From: Candidatus Nanopelagicaceae bacterium
GTDB lineage: Bacteria; Actinomycetota; Actinomycetes; Nanopelagicales; Nanopelagicaceae
Length of the DNA stretch: 49,447 bases
Assembly (NCBI GenBank): GCA_018882735.1
Contig: VERH01000005.1
Coordinates: forward strand, 1-49,447
Reading direction: 5' to 3'
Shown here piece after piece: positions 18,984 through 26,423 of the stretch (within the stretch, counting starts at the first letter, position 1; every line of letters begins with the position of its first letter). A program made the translations under genes and the position numbers. The notes beneath the pieces are model-generated. The model was not told the DNA's origin, searched no databases, and saw only the letters and a list, made by a program, of their open reading frames with translations.

Positions 18984-19487
18984 ATGAGTTCAAAAATTGT
19001 ATTAATCGGACCGCCTGGATCGGGCAAAACTAGCGTGGGCAAGATTCTTGCCGAAGAACTTGATCTTCAAGCTATCGACACTGATCGGGAGATTGAGAAA
19101 AAGAGTGGGAAGAAAATCGGAGACATTTTTTTGGAAGTAGGCGAGTCTGGATTTCGTAAGATTGAACGAGAGGTCGTCTTGGATGCCCTAAAAAGGGATG
19201 GCTCGGTTATATCCCTTGGCGGTGGTTCGATTCTTGACTCAGAAGTATTCGAGCAATTATCGGGCGAGCCTCAGGTGGTCTACCTTGAAGTCTCAATCTC
19301 AAATGCAGCTCCGCGCGTCGGCTTCAATACCGATCGCCCACTTCTTCTTGCGAACCCGCGTCAACAGTGGCTCAAACTCTTTGAAGAGCGAAAAGATCGT
19401 TATGAATCTCTTGCTCGCTATCGCATCAAGACGGATAACAAAAAAGCAAAAGAGAGCGCCCTAGAGATAAAGGAGATGCTCTCTTGA
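18984..19487 (+). CDS. aroK: Shikimate kinase
   Basis: AroK phosphorylates shikimate at the 3-OH with ATP. The 167-residue NMP-kinase fold has the P-loop GPPGSGKT at 9-16, the DTD magnesium/shikimate motif at 32-34, the FRKIEREV shikimate-binding arginine near 58, the GGGS loop near 77-80, and the lid Arg in TDRPLL. The P-loop differs from the more usual GxxGxGKS only in its last residue, which is Thr. It overlaps aroB by TTGA, so the two kinases and synthase are co-translated. Confidence 0.95.
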   Translation: MSSKIVLIGPPGSGKTSVGKILAEELDLQAIDTDREIEKKSGKKIGDIFLEVGESGFRKIEREVVLDALKRDGSVISLGGGSILDSEVFEQLSGEPQVVYLEVSISNAAPRVGFNTDRPLLLANPRQQWLKLFEERKDRYESLARYRIKTDNKKAKESALEIKEMLS

Positions 19488-20506
19488 AAGCGATAGAAGT
19501 TAGTGCTGAACGGAAATATCAGATCACGTTCACAGACTCTTGGTCGCGAGAACTTAAGTCCTTGATTGGCGGGCGCCAATTCGTCATTCTCACCCAAACC
19601 TCGCTTCGGGATCGAGTAGTAGCTGCTTTTTCTGAAGATTCAATTGTCGTCACCGCCGAGGGCGAGCAACAAAAAACTTTGGCAAACTTCACGACTTTGC
19701 TAGAGGAGTTAGCTCACCGAGGGCTGGATCGAAACTCGTTGATCATCGGAATAGGTGGGGGAGCCACCACTGATTTGGCTGGATTCTTGGCGGCCACCTA
19801 CATGCGGGGGATTGATTGGGTAGCCGTGCCAACTTCAATCGCCGGGATGGTGGATGCTGCAATTGGCGGTAAGACTGGAGTTAACCTATCTTCTGGCAAG
19901 AATCTTGTTGGAGCATTTCATTCACCGGCGGAGGTAATTATCGACTTCGATTGGTTAAAAACACTACCCAATCGTGAACTTCGGGCAGGATTAGCAGAAA
20001 GCGTCAAATGCGGCTTCATCTCCGACTCCAGGATTTTAGAGTTGTTTCAAGATGGTTATGAAAGAAATCTTGCGGCGATCATCCATCGCTCCGTAGCCGT
20101 TAAAGCTTCGGTGGTCACGAAGGATTTCAGAGAAAGTTTCGAACGAGAAGTTCTTAATTATGGCCATACTCTCGGACATGCAATCGAGCAGGATTCGAAC
20201 TACCAGCTAGCTCATGGCGAAGCAGTCTCAATTGGGATGGTCTTCGCAGCCGAAATATCTCACATCACAAGTGGTCTTTCTCGCGATTTAGTTGATCTCC
20301 ATTATGCAATTCTCAAAGGCTTGGATTTGCCCTGCTCTTATAAGAAGGATTCGTGGGAGAACTTGATTAGCTTGATGGGTCGAGATAAGAAGCGTCGCGG
20401 TCAAGCGATTCGATTTGTTTCGCTTCTTGCGGTAGGAAAGACTGATCGAATAGAAGTCGAATCGGCAAAGTTAAAAGAGATCTATGAAGCAACGGTGGGA
20501 AGGTAG
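19484..20506 (+). CDS. aroB: 3-dehydroquinate synthase
   Basis: AroB converts DAHP to 3-dehydroquinate using NAD and a divalent metal. The 340-residue protein has the NAD-binding GGGATTDLAGFLAATYMRG, PTSIAGMVDAAIGGKTGVN and the metal ligands in NYGHTLGHAIE. The TTG start overlaps the aroK stop (TTGA). It is preferred because MKAIEVSAERKYQITF gives a normal N-terminal domain and coupling explains the weak codon. The TAG stop lies within the next gene's -10-like box. Confidence 0.95.
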   Translation: MKAIEVSAERKYQITFTDSWSRELKSLIGGRQFVILTQTSLRDRVVAAFSEDSIVVTAEGEQQKTLANFTTLLEELAHRGLDRNSLIIGIGGGATTDLAGFLAATYMRGIDWVAVPTSIAGMVDAAIGGKTGVNLSSGKNLVGAFHSPAEVIIDFDWLKTLPNRELRAGLAESVKCGFISDSRILELFQDGYERNLAAIIHRSVAVKASVVTKDFRESFEREVLNYGHTLGHAIEQDSNYQLAHGEAVSIGMVFAAEISHITSGLSRDLVDLHYAILKGLDLPCSYKKDSWENLISLMGRDKKRRGQAIRFVSLLAVGKTDRIEVESAKLKEIYEATVGR

Positions 20507-20509
20507 AAT
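20504..20509 (+). promoter_or_regulatory. Putative leaderless -10 element for aroQ
   Basis: TAGAAT begins with the aroB TAG stop codon and ends exactly 6 bases before the aroQ ATG (20516). No Shine-Dalgarno sequence exists in the gap. This is one of the cleanest examples of the stop-codon/-10 fusion in the window. Confidence 0.6.
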
Positions 20510-20515
20510 TTGGCT

Positions 20516-20959
20516 ATGCGAGCGCTAATACTCAACGGTCCCAACCTAAAGAGACTGGACCTTCGCGAGAAGGGTATTTACGGCGATTTCGATTACGCCG
20601 CCTTGGAAAAGTTCGTCACAAATGCAGGCCAGGATTTAGGGATCGAGACTGAGATACGACAGACGGATGATGAAGCCGAACTTATTGGCTGGCTTCATGA
20701 AGCGGCCGATAAAAAACTGCCTGTAATCATTAACCCAGCTGCGTTCACCCATTACTCCTACGCAATTAGAGATGCGGTTGTAATGTTAAAAGCTCCGGTG
20801 ATCGAGGTTCATCTTTCCAACCCGCTCTCCCGAGAAGAGTTCCGCCACACCTCAGTAGTTTCAGGAGTTGTCAATGGCACAATTTCTGGCTTTGGTTTGA
20901 ACTCCTACCGGTTGGCACTCATTGCGATGAAGAATCTGCTCGCAGATTTAGCGAATTAG
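20516..20959 (+). CDS. aroQ: Type II 3-dehydroquinate dehydratase
   Basis: AroQ dehydrates 3-dehydroquinate to 3-dehydroshikimate as a dodecamer. The roughly 147-residue product has the type II signatures: LILNGPNLKRLDLREKGIYG with the lid arginine and catalytic tyrosine, NPAAFTHYSYAIRDAV with the active-site Asn/His, and the EVHLSNPLSREEFRHTSV strand. The ATG at 20516 is chosen over an in-frame TTG at 20510 because it sits 6 bases behind TAGAAT and fits the family N-terminus. The Xaa-Pro peptidase often found between aroQ and efp in actinobacteria is absent. Confidence 0.93.
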   Translation: MRALILNGPNLKRLDLREKGIYGDFDYAALEKFVTNAGQDLGIETEIRQTDDEAELIGWLHEAADKKLPVIINPAAFTHYSYAIRDAVVMLKAPVIEVHLSNPLSREEFRHTSVVSGVVNGTISGFGLNSYRLALIAMKNLLADLAN

Positions 20960-20970
20960 CATTCAACAGG

Positions 20971-20976
20971 TACTCT
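20971..20976 (+). promoter_or_regulatory. Putative leaderless -10 element for efp
   Basis: TACTCT ends 7 bases before the efp ATG in a 24-base gap without a Shine-Dalgarno sequence. This would give efp and nusB a promoter of their own. The -35 region shows no clear consensus. Confidence 0.58.
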
Positions 20977-20983
20977 GCGCATT

Positions 20984-21544
20984 ATGGCAACCACAAATGA
21001 TTTGAAGAATGGAATGACCCTCGATATCGAAGGTCAACTCTGGAATGTAGTCGAATTTCAACATGTAAAGCCGGGAAAGGGGCCCGCCTTTGTTAGAACC
21101 AAGTTGAAGAACGTACTTTCTGGCAAAGTGGTTGAAAGAACTTTCAACGCTGGCGTCAAAGTAGATGTTGCCATTCTGGAAAAGCGTGAGATGCAGTTTC
21201 TTTATAAGGATAATGCTGGGTATGTATTCATGGATTCGACGACTTTTGATCAGATAACTATTTCAGAAGAGACTGTCACTGAAGCCTCAAAGTATCTTCT
21301 TGAGAATATGGAAGTTATTGTTGCTATTCATGAAGGCAACCCGCTATACATCGAACTGCCACCATCTGTTGCGCTGCGCGTCACTTACACCGAACCAGGT
21401 CTGCAAGGCGATCGTTCTTCAGCCGGATCGAAGCCCGCAACGGTAGAAACGGGTATCACTGTTCAAGTGCCGCTCTTCATAAAACAGGATGAGATGATTC
21501 TTATAGATACCCGCTCAGGTGATTATCTCGGCCGAGCAAACTAA
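20984..21544 (+). CDS. efp: Translation elongation factor P
   Basis: EF-P relieves ribosomes stalled at polyproline. The 186-residue protein has the three-domain layout: the KOW-like domain with the functional loop [10 protein letters not shown] near residues 27-36, the OB domain ([26 protein letters not shown]) and the C-terminal OB domain ending [23 protein letters not shown]. Length and sequence are typical. The loop lysine is in the PGKGP context. No modification enzyme gene is nearby. nusB follows directly at the stop codon. Confidence 0.97.
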   Translation: MATTNDLKNGMTLDIEGQLWNVVEFQHVKPGKGPAFVRTKLKNVLSGKVVERTFNAGVKVDVAILEKREMQFLYKDNAGYVFMDSTTFDQITISEETVTEASKYLLENMEVIVAIHEGNPLYIELPPSVALRVTYTEPGLQGDRSSAGSKPATVETGITVQVPLFIKQDEMILIDTRSGDYLGRAN

Positions 21545-21955
21545 GTGAGCGCTCGCTCTAAAGCGCGAAAGGCTGCGCTGGATTTTCTCTACGAAGGCGA
21601 TATACGAGGAAAGTCAGCCGCTTCGATTCTTGGGATTAGAAAGTCAGAGTTGGACTATCTCATTCGAGAGTACACGGAGCTTCTTGTCAATGGCGTCGAA
21701 AGTAAGCGAAGTCGGATTGATGAGATCATTTCGATGCGAGCAAAAGATTGGGATCTCGATCGAATGCCGGTCGTAGACCGTAACATCCTCAGAGTCGGTA
21801 CTTTTGAATTGCTCTGGGGGGAGCAAATACCCGAAGAGGTTGCAATCTCGGAATCAGTAGAGCTCGCTAAGACGCTCTCAACTGAAGATTCAGCGACATA
21901 TATAAATGGAGTTCTAGCCTCTATCCGCGAGATTAAGAAAGACTTATCGCTTTAA
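21545..21955 (+). CDS. nusB: Transcription antitermination factor NusB
   Basis: NusB binds boxA of rRNA leader transcripts with S10 and prevents premature termination. The 136-residue all-helical protein shows SKARKAALDFLYEGDIRG at the N-terminus and the diagnostic C-terminal VVDRNILRVGTFELLWGEQIPEEVAISESVELAK. The start is GTG immediately after the efp TAA, preferred because it opens the family-like MSARSKARKAAL. Its last 12 bases overlap the 3' end of the convergent bldD gene. Confidence 0.93.
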   Translation: MSARSKARKAALDFLYEGDIRGKSAASILGIRKSELDYLIREYTELLVNGVESKRSRIDEIISMRAKDWDLDRMPVVDRNILRVGTFELLWGEQIPEEVAISESVELAKTLSTEDSATYINGVLASIREIKKDLSL

Positions 21956-22423
21956 GCGATCGCTTTGGAGCAAAAGATCTCTTAGACGGAGAGCCCCAAT
22001 AAGTTCTGATCTGCTCATATCAGTTAGAAATTGAAGATTATCCAGATCCTGTTTTCTAATACTTAAGACTTCTCCGTTTTGATCATTACGCATACTTGTG
22101 ATCCGTCCCGCTAATCTAGAGATAGTTCTACTCAGATCATCGGGAAGAGTTCGAGCCATAGCCAGCCGCTTAAGATCCAAAATGGTTTGCAAACTGTCAA
22201 CTTCACTACGTGCTACTCCGAGCTCTGAGAGATCTGCGCCGTAGAACTCACAGAGTTCAACCGCGCGCATCAAACTTAGATGCCTAGTGCCACGCTCGTA
22301 GGAGCCAACTACGACTGCCTTCCATTTTCCTCGGCTTTTAATCTCGACTTGCCTGAGGGTAAGTCCGGCAGCTACTCGAATCGCACGTAACCGGGCAAGT
22401 GATCGCTTGTAATTGGAATCCAT
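21944..22423 (-). CDS. bldD: BldD-family transcriptional regulator with c-di-GMP signature
   Basis: This 159-residue regulator has an N-terminal XRE-type helix-turn-helix (about residues 8-66) containing KWKAVVVGSYERGTR, nearly the same as Streptomyces BldD. In the C-terminal domain R112-x-D114, eight residues, then R123-x-x-D126 reproduces the RXD-X8-RXXD motif through which Streptomyces BldD binds tetrameric cyclic-di-GMP. In Streptomyces it represses development genes. Here, in a presumably unicellular plankter, the targets are unknown. AGCGGAG precedes the ATG. It is divergent from pyrR and convergent with nusB, and the shared 3' region holds the inverted repeat 21946-21960. Confidence 0.9.
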   Translation of the reverse strand: MDSNYKRSLARLRAIRVAAGLTLRQVEIKSRGKWKAVVVGSYERGTRHLSLMRAVELCEFYGADLSELGVARSEVDSLQTILDLKRLAMARTLPDDLSRTISRLAGRITSMRNDQNGEVLSIRKQDLDNLQFLTDMSRSELIGALRLRDLLLQSDRLKR

Positions 22424-22519
22424 AACGCTCCGCTCAAGAAACTAGTCGGGGTGAAGGAGGCGAGGCTAGGAGAATTTGCCCCGCTCGTATTGCGTTATAC
22501 ACAAGCCGAGCCGGTGCGC

Positions 22520-22525
22520 TAACAT
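22520..22525 (+). promoter_or_regulatory. Candidate -10 element of the pyr operon
   Basis: TAACAT would start transcription near 22531-22533 and give a leader of about 40 bases that opens just ahead of the PyrR hairpin. An alternative -10, TTATAC, is at 22495-22500. Neither has a good -35. The intergenic region (22424-22572, 149 bases) also carries ATAACGC at the bldD start and its inverse GCGTTAT at 22492-22498. Confidence 0.35.
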
Positions 22526-22543
22526 TCACCAACCTTTAAAAGG

Positions 22544-22559
22544 CCGTCCAGAGAGGCGG
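22544..22559 (+). promoter_or_regulatory. PyrR-binding RNA hairpin controlling pyr operon translation
   Basis: The RNA can form a 5-bp stem CCGUC/GGCGG capped by the hexaloop CAGAGA. The core GUCCAGAGAGG (22546-22556) equals the conserved PyrR recognition sequence first defined in Bacillus. No U-run terminator follows; instead the ribosome-binding site AAAGGAAG (about 22561-22567) lies directly after the stem, 14 bases before the pyrR ATG. This layout matches the translational repression described for mycobacterial PyrR rather than attenuation. UMP-bound PyrR would be expected to hold the hairpin and block initiation. The site is seen directly; the mode is inferred. Confidence 0.85.
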
Positions 22560-22572
22560 AAAAGGAAGTGTT

Positions 22573-23103
22573 ATGTCTATTGTTTTAGATCAAGCCGAGA
22601 TAGCCCGGGCACTTAAGCGCATTGCCCACGAAATTATTGAACGAAATAAAGGCGTCTCAAATTTAGTAATACTCGGAATCCCAACTCGTGGCTCATTCCT
22701 CGCCGCTCGTTTAACCACGATCCTCAGCTCTCTCGAAGGGGTTGAAATCCACTCAGGTTCTTTAGATACGACCATGTATCGAGATGATTTGAGAAACTCT
22801 GCGCCTCGTTCACTAGGAAAAACTGAGATTCCGCTTAGTGGCATTCACGATAAAGATGTGGTTTTAGTTGATGACGTTCTTTTCTCAGGGCGCACTATCC
22901 GCGCCGCTCTCGATGCCTTATCTGAACATGGAAGACCGAAGACCGTGCAGCTAGCTGTTCTTATCGATAGAGGACACCGCGAACTACCTATTAGGGCTGA
23001 TTACGTCGGCAAAAATTTACCAACTAGTCGAAGTGAACGGGTACGCGTATGTCTAACTGAAATTGACAACCTAGACGAAGTGAAGATTGAAGGACGTTCA
23101 TGA
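22573..23103 (+). CDS. pyrR: Bifunctional pyr operon regulator / uracil phosphoribosyltransferase PyrR
   Basis: PyrR binds pyr mRNA in response to UMP and has weak uracil phosphoribosyltransferase activity. The 176-residue PRTase fold has [16 protein letters not shown] near the N-terminus, the DTTMYRDDL hood segment and the PRPP loop [21 protein letters not shown]. Length is normal. Its target hairpin lies just upstream, so it autoregulates the whole operon. The stop overlaps pyrB (ATGA). Confidence 0.96.
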   Translation: MSIVLDQAEIARALKRIAHEIIERNKGVSNLVILGIPTRGSFLAARLTTILSSLEGVEIHSGSLDTTMYRDDLRNSAPRSLGKTEIPLSGIHDKDVVLVDDVLFSGRTIRAALDALSEHGRPKTVQLAVLIDRGHRELPIRADYVGKNLPTSRSERVRVCLTEIDNLDEVKIEGRS

Positions 23104-24029
23104 ACAGACACCTTCTCTCTATCAATGACTTGAGCAAAGAAGAGGCGATTAACCTCCTAGATACCGCGGCTGAATTGGCACGCGTTACTGAGACACCAGT
23201 CAAAAAATTGCCTACTCTTAGAGGGCGCACAATCGTCAACCTATTCTTTGAGGACTCCACGCGAACACGAATCTCATTTGAAGCTGCTGCCAAGCGACTT
23301 TCCGCTGATGTAATTAACTTTTCTGCGAAAGGTTCATCCTTGAGTAAGGGTGAGAGTCTTAAGGACACTGCGCTGACTCTGCAAGCCATGGGGGCCGATG
23401 GCGTCGTGATCCGCCATCCAGCTTCCGGTGCGGCCCACCGACTAGCGTCACAAAAGTGGATGAGTGGTTCAGTAATAAATGCTGGTGACGGCACTCACGA
23501 ACATCCGACGCAGGCTTTACTTGATGCATTTACTATTAGAGAGAGCCTAAAAGATTCATCCGGCGATTTGTCAGGTTTGCATGTTGCTATTGTGGGAGAT
23601 GTCTTGCATAGTCGAGTTGCTCGTAGCAATGTTCTTCTGTTGCGAAAACTTGGGGCAAAAGTGACGCTTGTTGCTCCGCCCACCTTACTTCCAGTCTCGG
23701 TCTCATCCTGGGGTTGCAGTGTTCAATATGACTTCGACTCTGGCCTCCATAGTTTCGATGTCGTAATGATGTTGCGCGTCCAGCGGGAGCGCATGGAAGA
23801 TGCTTTCTTCCCCAGCGAGCGAGAATATGCCCGCCGATACGGCTTGAATGCTGCACGTCTTTCGCAATTAAATTCAAGCTGCATTGTTATGCATCCAGGA
23901 CCCATGAATCGAGGGCTAGAGATTTCTGCAGATTCTGCGGACAGTGAGAAGTCCGTGATTGTTGACCAGGTTAAAAATGGTGTGGCAGTGCGTATGGCCG
24001 CTTTGTATCTACTACTGGGGGGCGAGTGA
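23100..24029 (+). CDS. pyrB: Aspartate carbamoyltransferase catalytic subunit
   Basis: PyrB joins carbamoyl phosphate and aspartate. The 309-residue enzyme has the carbamoyl-phosphate motif FEDSTRTR near residue 58, the [10 protein letters not shown] loop, the [11 protein letters not shown] strand of the second domain and HPGPMNRG near the C-terminus. No regulatory chain PyrI is present, as in other Gram-positive operons. The start overlaps the pyrR stop, and pyrC follows after one base. Confidence 0.97.
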   Translation: MNRHLLSINDLSKEEAINLLDTAAELARVTETPVKKLPTLRGRTIVNLFFEDSTRTRISFEAAAKRLSADVINFSAKGSSLSKGESLKDTALTLQAMGADGVVIRHPASGAAHRLASQKWMSGSVINAGDGTHEHPTQALLDAFTIRESLKDSSGDLSGLHVAIVGDVLHSRVARSNVLLLRKLGAKVTLVAPPTLLPVSVSSWGCSVQYDFDSGLHSFDVVMMLRVQRERMEDAFFPSEREYARRYGLNAARLSQLNSSCIVMHPGPMNRGLEISADSADSEKSVIVDQVKNGVAVRMAALYLLLGGE

Positions 24030-24030
24030 G

Positions 24031-25299
24031 ATGTCTAGAAATCTTTTGTTCAAGAATTTAAAAAGTGCGGCCGGTAAACCACTGGAACTCGCAATAGCGA
24101 ATGGTCGATTCACCAATGTTGATGGCCTTTCACAGACCGCTGAAATCATTGATGGCAAAGGGCTTACCGCAATTCCAGGCCTGGTAGATCTGCACACGCA
24201 TCTGCGTGAACCTGGAAAGGAAGATGCTGAGACGGTGCTTTCTGGATCCAAAGCAGCTGTGGCTGGTGGCTTCACAGCAATTTCAGCGATGCCCAACACC
24301 AGTCCAATTGCCGATACCGCCGGAGTTGTCGAACAAGTTTTCCGACTCGGGAAATCTCATGACCTTTGTGATGTATTTCCAATTGGGGCTGTGACTCTAG
24401 GACAGCAAGGCAAAATTCTCTCGGAGATGGGTGCGATGCACTCATCTGAAGCGAAGGTCCGAATCTTTAGTGACGATGGACATTGCGTCTGGGATTCACT
24501 TGTGATGAGACGAGCCCTTGAGTATGTGAAAGCCTTTGGTGGAGTTATTGCGCAACATGCACAAGATCCTCGGTTGACTCAAGGTTCCCAAATGAACGAA
24601 GGAGAAATTTCAGCGGCGCTTGGCCTGAAGGGGTGGCCAGCAGCGGCCGAAGAGTCAATAATCGCTCGAGATTTGCTTTTAAATCAACATGTCGGAAGTC
24701 GCCTGCACATCTGTCATCTCACAACGGCTGGTGGCGTTGAGTTAGTTCGTTGGGCGAAGAAGCGAGGGATACAAGTTACCGCTGAAGTTACTCCGCATCA
24801 TCTGCTATTAACTGATGATTTAGCGCGCTCCTATGACCCCGTGTATAAAGTGAATCCGCCACTTCGTACTGAGGCGGATGTAATGGCGCTGCGCGAAGGG
24901 GTAGTCGATGGAACGATTGATGTAATAGCTACCGATCACGCGCCTCATCCCGCAGAAGATAAAGATTGCGAGTGGGCAGCTGCTGCTTTTGGAATGATTG
25001 GGCTGGAGACTGCGCTCTCTGTTTCCTATAAAGCCCTTGTCGAATCAGGTCTGATGAAGCTTGAAGAATTGGTCGAGCGAATGTCGGGCGCTCCTGCTCG
25101 AATTGGGCGCTATGAAGGTCATGGTTCCCTTTCGATCGGAAACGAAGCGAATTTCACACTAATAGATACCGACGCTAACTGGCGGGTCGAGACCCTAGGA
25201 ATTCGCTCCAAGAGTAAGAATTCGCCTTACCTTGGAATGGAATTGCCGGTCACGGTAAGACATACATTTTTGCGCGGCAAGGAGGTTTTCTCGCAATGA
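24031..25299 (+). CDS. pyrC: Dihydroorotase
   Basis: PyrC cyclises carbamoyl aspartate to dihydroorotate. From the ATG at 24031 the protein is 422 residues, the usual type I length. The metal motif DLHTHLREPG is near residue 60; the carboxylated-lysine/histidine region follows, with CHLTTAGGVELVRWAK and the catalytic TDHAPH. The frame is open 24 codons further upstream inside pyrB. The ATG one base after the pyrB stop is preferred because it gives the family N-terminus. It overlaps carA at ATGA. Confidence 0.95.
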   Translation: MSRNLLFKNLKSAAGKPLELAIANGRFTNVDGLSQTAEIIDGKGLTAIPGLVDLHTHLREPGKEDAETVLSGSKAAVAGGFTAISAMPNTSPIADTAGVVEQVFRLGKSHDLCDVFPIGAVTLGQQGKILSEMGAMHSSEAKVRIFSDDGHCVWDSLVMRRALEYVKAFGGVIAQHAQDPRLTQGSQMNEGEISAALGLKGWPAAAEESIIARDLLLNQHVGSRLHICHLTTAGGVELVRWAKKRGIQVTAEVTPHHLLLTDDLARSYDPVYKVNPPLRTEADVMALREGVVDGTIDVIATDHAPHPAEDKDCEWAAAAFGMIGLETALSVSYKALVESGLMKLEELVERMSGAPARIGRYEGHGSLSIGNEANFTLIDTDANWRVETLGIRSKSKNSPYLGMELPVTVRHTFLRGKEVFSQ

Positions 25300-26423
25300 T
25301 GGTTAATGCTTCATCGGGATACCTCGTATTGGATGATGGCACTATCTTCGAAGGTGAAGCCTGGGGCGCGAGCGGCGAATCTTTTGGCGAGATTGTCTTC
25401 ACCACGGGGATGACTGGATATCAAGAGACCCTCACGGATCCCTCTTACTTCAACCAAGTAGTTGTGATGACTGCGCCACACATTGGCAATACCGGCATGA
25501 ACAAGAGCGATGAAGAGTCCAAAAGGATTTGGGTGAGTGGATTTGTCGTAAGAGATCCTTCACCGCTTGTATCTAATTGGCGCTCGGAGAGATCCTTAGA
25601 AGATGAACTGATGAAGTACGGCGTCATTGGTCTATCTGGCGTAGACACGCGCGCAATTACTCTCCACATACGTGAGCGTGGTGCGATGCGCGTAGGAATC
25701 TTCACCAAAGCTAATTTGACTCGAGAAGAAATGGTCACTCGAGTCCGAAATACGCCACAAATGGCAGGTTCTTACCTCGCAGATTCGGTGTCAATTCAAA
25801 ACAGTGAAGTTGTACCCGCGGAAAATGGGAAGAAGTTTCGTATTGCAGCCCTGGATCTTGGTATCAAGGCAGCAACGCCTCGAAATTTTGCTAGACGCGG
25901 GGTCGAAACAGTTTTGCTTCCCGTCACCACCCACTTTAGTGAGATAGAGAGTGGTGGCTTTGATGGCATCTTCTTATCTAACGGTCCTGGTGATCCATCG
26001 AGCATGAACGATGTGGTCGCAAATGTGAGAAAAGTGTTAGATGCTGAGATTCCTATCTTTGGTATCTGCTTTGGTCACCAAATCCTTGGGAGAGCGCTCG
26101 GATTTGATACCTACAAGTTGCGCTTTGGACATAGAGGGATAAATCAACCGGTATTGAATCGCCTGAAGGATCGAGTAGAGATCACGGCTCATAACCATGG
26201 ATTCGCGGTGGAGGCACCGACTGAAGGAGAGTTCTCAACTGTTTACGGTCCAGGAGTTGTCTCGCATATTTCCTTAAATGATGGCGTGGTAGAGGGTCTA
26301 AAACTTGTGGATCGACCCGCCTTCTCTGTGCAGTATCACCCTGAAGCAGCAGGTGGTCCTCATGATGCAAATTATCTCTTTGATGAGTTTGTAACAATGT
26401 TAGGTAGATATGCCAAAAGATAA
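25296..26423 (+). CDS. carA: Carbamoyl-phosphate synthase small subunit
   Basis: CarA hydrolyses glutamine and passes ammonia to CarB. The 375-residue protein has the N-terminal small-subunit domain ([33 protein letters not shown]) and a class I amidotransferase domain. The nucleophile is in [10 protein letters not shown] and the His-Glu pair in [10 protein letters not shown]. Two adjacent ATGs (25296 and 25299) straddle the pyrC stop; either gives essentially the same protein. Its end overlaps carB by 14 bases. Confidence 0.96.
   Translation: MMVNASSGYLVLDDGTIFEGEAWGASGESFGEIVFTTGMTGYQETLTDPSYFNQVVVMTAPHIGNTGMNKSDEESKRIWVSGFVVRDPSPLVSNWRSERSLEDELMKYGVIGLSGVDTRAITLHIRERGAMRVGIFTKANLTREEMVTRVRNTPQMAGSYLADSVSIQNSEVVPAENGKKFRIAALDLGIKAATPRNFARRGVETVLLPVTTHFSEIESGGFDGIFLSNGPGDPSSMNDVVANVRKVLDAEIPIFGICFGHQILGRALGFDTYKLRFGHRGINQPVLNRLKDRVEITAHNHGFAVEAPTEGEFSTVYGPGVVSHISLNDGVVEGLKLVDRPAFSVQYHPEAAGGPHDANYLFDEFVTMLGRYAKR

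Noticed and set aside
23959-24030. Upstream extension of pyrC inside pyrB
   Set aside because: The extra 24 residues are the shifted-frame reading of the pyrB end; the ATG at 24031 gives the normal dihydroorotase N-terminus.
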